8,932 nt of DNA from Candidatus Margulisiibacteriota bacterium. GTDB taxonomy: Bacteria > Margulisbacteria > WOR-1 > JAUWWO01. This document shows, one piece after another, positions 6,077-8,932 of the stretch. Location of the stretch: contig JAUWWO010000007.1 in NCBI GenBank assembly GCA_030616825.1, positions 1-8,932 of the forward strand, given 5' to 3'. Every line of letters starts with the position of its first letter. The first letter of the stretch is position 1. Under the pieces are notes generated by a model. It made no database searches. It was not told where the DNA came from and saw only the letters and a list, made by a program, of their open reading frames with translations. A program made the position numbers and the translations under genes.

Positions 6077-8230
6077 CTATCCTGATTTCTGAAGAAGGAT
6101 CTTTGGGAAGTCTGCTACAGAGAGGTACATTAGCTCAATGGACTTGAGCAGGGCTAGCCTATTAACCTTTATCCTTTCATCTTTATGCATCACAAGAATT
6201 TTCTCAAAGAATTCATCCACCGGCTTTGTAATCCTGCCGAGTTCCTTTAGCGCCTGCTCAATCTTTCCGCTGTCAATGGCCGACCCAACCTCCCAATTTA
6301 CTTTAAGATATAGCTCATATAATGATTTTTCTTCCTTTTCTATAAAATCGGATTCAATAACCTGTTCTTTTGCTGCGGACCTTGCAATCCGGGAAACCCT
6401 GTCCGAAGTCATTATAATGCCTCTGAGAAGTTCACTCCCCAGATATTTCATAATTAACTTTGCCTTTTCATAAGCAAAGGTAACATCAGAAAAAGAAGCA
6501 AGCGAAGCATCAGCAACGTCGTAGCGCACGCCCTCAGAAAGCATTATTGCTCGAAGCCTCAGGGAAATAAATTCCAAAACCGCCCTTCTTATCCCAGAGA
6601 AGTTCTTATATCCCGTCTCTCCCTTTTTAAGGAGGTGTTCTAAAAATATAGGTTCATAAAGCTTATACGCCTTATCCGTAGCATTCTCCAAGGAAACAGG
6701 AAGTTTCTTCCCAAGTATGATCTCCACAATGCCATGTGCCTGGCGCCTAAGCGTATATGGATCCTCGGAACCAGAAGGTATCAGCCCAACACTGAAACAA
6801 CCCACTATTGAATCGAGCTTGTCCGCTAAACTAACAATAGTACCAGGAACACTCGTGGGAAGACTATCCCCACTATAGCGGGGAAGATAATGTTCAAAAA
6901 TCCCATTGGCAACAGACTTATCCTCTCCAGAGGCAAGAGCATACTCCCGGCCCATTATTCCCTGAAGTTCTGTGAATTCAAAAACCATCTTGGTTACAAG
7001 GTCGGCCTTGCAGAGCTCAGCGACCCTCCTGATATTTGCCTTCTCTGTCTCTTTGATCTTCAATTCTTTGGAAAGCCATAATGACAGCTCCATGATCCGG
7101 CTTATCTTATCGTACACAGTACCCAGCTTTTCATAGAACGCAACCTTCTTTAATTCCTCCACTCTGGACTTAAGAGGGATCTTTTTATCTTCATCAAAAA
7201 AGAACTTTGCATCAGAAAGTCTGGCTGAGAGCACTCTTTCGTTCCCTTCTGCAGTGGACTCTGCAATCGATCTTTTTGGGCAATCGGCTATAATCACAAA
7301 AGCAGGTTTAAGGTTGCCATCACTGTCTATTATAGGAAAGTATTTCTGATTCTTCTTCATTGTAGTAATTAGTATATCTTTAGGGAGATCAATATAGCGA
7401 GGATCGAACCTGCCAACTGCTCCTACTGGATATTCTACAAGATAGGTCACTTCTTCAAGTAAATCGTCTTCAATCAAGGCCTGGCCTTTTGCCCGCTTCG
7501 CTGCAGCCTTAACTTCTTTTTTTATCCATTCTTTTCTTTTAACCTGATCCAAAATCACACCATTTTTCGATAATATTGCCTCAAATGTAGACAGATCAGT
7601 TGGGGTTTTAATTTTTATGGGTTTAGTCCCACTAACGTAACGATGACCAAGTGTTGTATTGGAGGATTTAATGCCAGCCAGCTCAAAATTTATTACCTTT
7701 GAACCATAAATAGCCAAAACCCAATGTATCGGTCTAATAAATTTTAGATCACCAGAGCCCCATTTCATGCTCAGGGGAAGATACAGGGATGTTATTATCT
7801 TAGGAAAGACCTGAGATAAAACCTTTTCTGCGGGGAGACCTTTTACTTTTAGTGTGGCAAAAACATACTCTTTCCCGGCAATCCCCCTAGTAGTCAAATC
7901 TTTAATTTCTAAGCCCAAACTTTTTGCAAAACCTTTAGCTGCCTCAGTTGGTTTGCCCTGGGCATCAAATGCTCTTTCTTTGGGCGGACCTTTTTTCTCT
8001 TCAACAATATCATCCTGTTTTGAAGAAAGCCCTTCCACATAAAGCAGAAGCCTTCGTGCTGTACCAAATGTTTTTATGCCAGAAAATTTAAGTCTTGCAC
8101 ATTCAAGCTCTTTTTTGGCCTTATCCTTTAGGTCTTCAAGAAAGGAAGGCATAAACCGAGCAGGAATCTCTTCAGTCCCTATTTCAAGCAAGGCAGATGC
8201 ACCCTTAACCTTTTTTACCACCTTTGCCAC
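6077..8230 (-). CDS. glyS: Glycyl-tRNA synthetase beta subunit (GlyS)
   Basis: GlyS is the large subunit of the bacterial heterotetrameric glycyl-tRNA synthetase and supplies most tRNA contacts. The 717 residues are slightly above the usual length of about 690. Landmarks are [10 protein letters not shown] (14-23), [15 protein letters not shown] (156-170), GHRYVS (195-200), VEYPVGAVG (265-273), [17 protein letters not shown] (329-345), the HD-like region [18 protein letters not shown] (407-424) with ADKLDSIVG (469-477), and [10 protein letters not shown] (491-500). The C-terminus has a DALR-type anticodon-binding domain ending near NRLALL and SVADFP. GTG at 8230 starts it inside glyQ (26-bp overlap). 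A second GTG at 8221 has the better Shine-Dalgarno sequence (AAAGGTGG, five bases away) and would remove only three residues, so it may be the true start. Confidence 0.97.
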   Translation of the reverse strand: MAKVVKKVKGASALLEIGTEEIPARFMPSFLEDLKDKAKKELECARLKFSGIKTFGTARRLLLYVEGLSSKQDDIVEEKKGPPKERAFDAQGKPTEAAKGFAKSLGLEIKDLTTRGIAGKEYVFATLKVKGLPAEKVLSQVFPKIITSLYLPLSMKWGSGDLKFIRPIHWVLAIYGSKVINFELAGIKSSNTTLGHRYVSGTKPIKIKTPTDLSTFEAILSKNGVILDQVKRKEWIKKEVKAAAKRAKGQALIEDDLLEEVTYLVEYPVGAVGRFDPRYIDLPKDILITTMKKNQKYFPIIDSDGNLKPAFVIIADCPKRSIAESTAEGNERVLSARLSDAKFFFDEDKKIPLKSRVEELKKVAFYEKLGTVYDKISRIMELSLWLSKELKIKETEKANIRRVAELCKADLVTKMVFEFTELQGIMGREYALASGEDKSVANGIFEHYLPRYSGDSLPTSVPGTIVSLADKLDSIVGCFSVGLIPSGSEDPYTLRRQAHGIVEIILGKKLPVSLENATDKAYKLYEPIFLEHLLKKGETGYKNFSGIRRAVLEFISLRLRAIMLSEGVRYDVADASLASFSDVTFAYEKAKLIMKYLGSELLRGIIMTSDRVSRIARSAAKEQVIESDFIEKEEKSLYELYLKVNWEVGSAIDSGKIEQALKELGRITKPVDEFFEKILVMHKDERIKVNRLALLKSIELMYLSVADFPKILLQKSG

Positions 8231-8932
8231 CTTTCAAAAGGGGATACCCTAACTCTTCTCTCTGTTCCAAGTAAAGCTTAGCGCAAGCCCTGGTAAGCTT
8301 TCTAGCTCGAAGAATATGGGCCATTCTGTCAGTTACCCCCAGTGCCCCACGAGAGTCTAGAATATTAAACGCATGTGAGCATTTAAGCGCATAATCATAT
8401 GCAGGCCAGGCAAGTCCTTTTTTTATAAGCTGGAGGGCTTCCTTTTCGTAAATCCCAAACAACAGAGTTATTGCTTCGATATTCGCTTCATCAAAGTTAT
8501 ACTTACAGTTCTCTTTCTCGCTTTGAAGATGGATATCCCCATATTTGACCCCGTCTGTCCAGACGATATCGTAAATACTCGCAACCCTTTGTATGAACAT
8601 TGCTATTCTTTCAAGGCCGTATGTGAGCTCGCAGCTTATTGGTTTAATAGACTGCCCTCCGCATTCCTGAAAGTAAGTAAATTGTGTTATCTCCATTCCT
8701 TCGGCCCATACCTCCCACCCTACACCCCATGCTCCAAGGGTTGGGGATTCCCAGTTATCTTCGATAAATCGAACGTCGTGTTTTGCTGGTTCAATACCGA
8801 TGGCTCGCAGGCTGTCAAGATAGATATCCTGAACTTCAAGCGGGGAAGGCTTAAGTATCACTTGATACTGATAGTAACGAAATAACCTGTTGGGATTTTC
8901 TCCGTATCTACCGTCAGTGGGTCGTCTCACTG
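8205..8932 (-). CDS. glyQ: Glycyl-tRNA synthetase alpha subunit (GlyQ), N-terminus cut by window edge
   Basis: GlyQ is the catalytic class II subunit that activates glycine and pairs with GlyS. The visible part begins at the family motif [14 protein letters not shown], which sits near residue 60 in E. coli GlyQ, so about 60 N-terminal residues lie outside the window. The GTG at 8930 is an internal valine codon (the preceding bases CA fit a proline codon) and is not the start. Further hallmarks are [49 protein letters not shown] and the late [13 protein letters not shown]. The C-terminus ends with a Gly/Lys tail, [11 protein letters not shown], encoded by repeated AAAGGTGG units that also serve glyS initiation. 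The 26-bp overlap suggests matched synthesis of the two subunits. Confidence 0.97.
   Translation of the reverse strand, partial: VRRPTDGRYGENPNRLFRYYQYQVILKPSPLEVQDIYLDSLRAIGIEPAKHDVRFIEDNWESPTLGAWGVGWEVWAEGMEITQFTYFQECGGQSIKPISCELTYGLERIAMFIQRVASIYDIVWTDGVKYGDIHLQSEKENCKYNFDEANIEAITLLFGIYEKEALQLIKKGLAWPAYDYALKCSHAFNILDSRGALGVTDRMAHILRARKLTRACAKLYLEQREELGYPLLKGGKGGKKG
8208..8234 (-). repeat. AAAGGTGG direct repeat in the glyQ-glyS overlap
   Basis: On the minus strand the overlap reads AAAGGTGGC, AAAGGTGGT, then AAAAAAGGT: two near-identical 9-bp units plus a degenerate third. In the glyQ frame they give a GGKGGKKG tail and in the glyS frame AKVVKKV. The first unit is a one-mismatch Shine-Dalgarno sequence for the GTG at 8221. 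It may be slippage-derived or selected for ribosome loading at glyS. Confidence 0.55.

Noticed and set aside
8205..8240. The KGGKGG-coding segment as a dispersed intergenic palindrome that invaded the glyQ 3' end
   Set aside because: The preceding REELGYPLL residues fit a native GlyQ C-terminus and the palindrome (CCCCTTTTGAAAGG) is short and imperfect. Without other copies to compare, insertion is not supported.

Overview
This window is a compact, single-strand bacterial gene block. All nine genes found lie on the minus strand, so they are transcribed from high to low coordinates. It carries a two-subunit glycyl-tRNA synthetase (GlyQ plus GlyS) and a bacterial-type prolyl-tRNA synthetase with an editing insertion, which points to Bacteria rather than Archaea or eukaryotes. 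Composition looks AT-leaning and the proteins are rich in lysine and isoleucine. Half of the eight visible starts are not ATG (GTG for glyS, the small cysteine-rich gene and the last gene; TTG for purH). The tight packing and lysine-rich style would suit an uncultivated lineage such as Omnitrophota, but that is an impression and not a demonstrated placement.

Layout in transcription order. At 8932-6077, the 3' part of glyQ overlaps glyS, forming a coupled glyQS pair. A 134-bp AT-rich gap (5943-6076) holds a perfect 11-bp inverted repeat and a plausible extended -10 promoter for proS. From 5942 to 3579 come proS, a YjbQ/UPF0047 protein overlapping proS by 11 bp, and a 66-residue cysteine-rich zinc-ribbon-like protein behind a near-ideal Shine-Dalgarno sequence. 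A 58-bp gap (3521-3578) is almost filled by five tandem copies of a 10-bp unit, the last of which helps form the purM ribosome binding site. From 3520 to 286 lies purM-purN-purH. From 276 to the left edge runs a GTG-started, signal-peptide-bearing protein of unknown function, cut by the window end.

The genes work in two housekeeping areas: charging of tRNA-Gly and tRNA-Pro, and three proteins (four reactions) of de novo purine synthesis (PurN step 3, PurM step 5, PurH steps 9 and 10). No gap downstream of proS looks able to hold a conventional promoter plus terminator, so proS to the last gene may be one transcript. YjbQ has been reported to have weak thiamin-phosphate-synthase activity, and the PurM product AIR is the precursor of the thiamin pyrimidine, so their proximity is suggestive but unproven.

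There is no mobile element, CRISPR array, RNA gene or phage feature that I can support. No stretch longer than 134 bp lacks a gene. I see no convincing new system. The items most worth a second look are the decamer array before purM, the small zinc-ribbon protein, and the unknown secreted protein coupled to purH.
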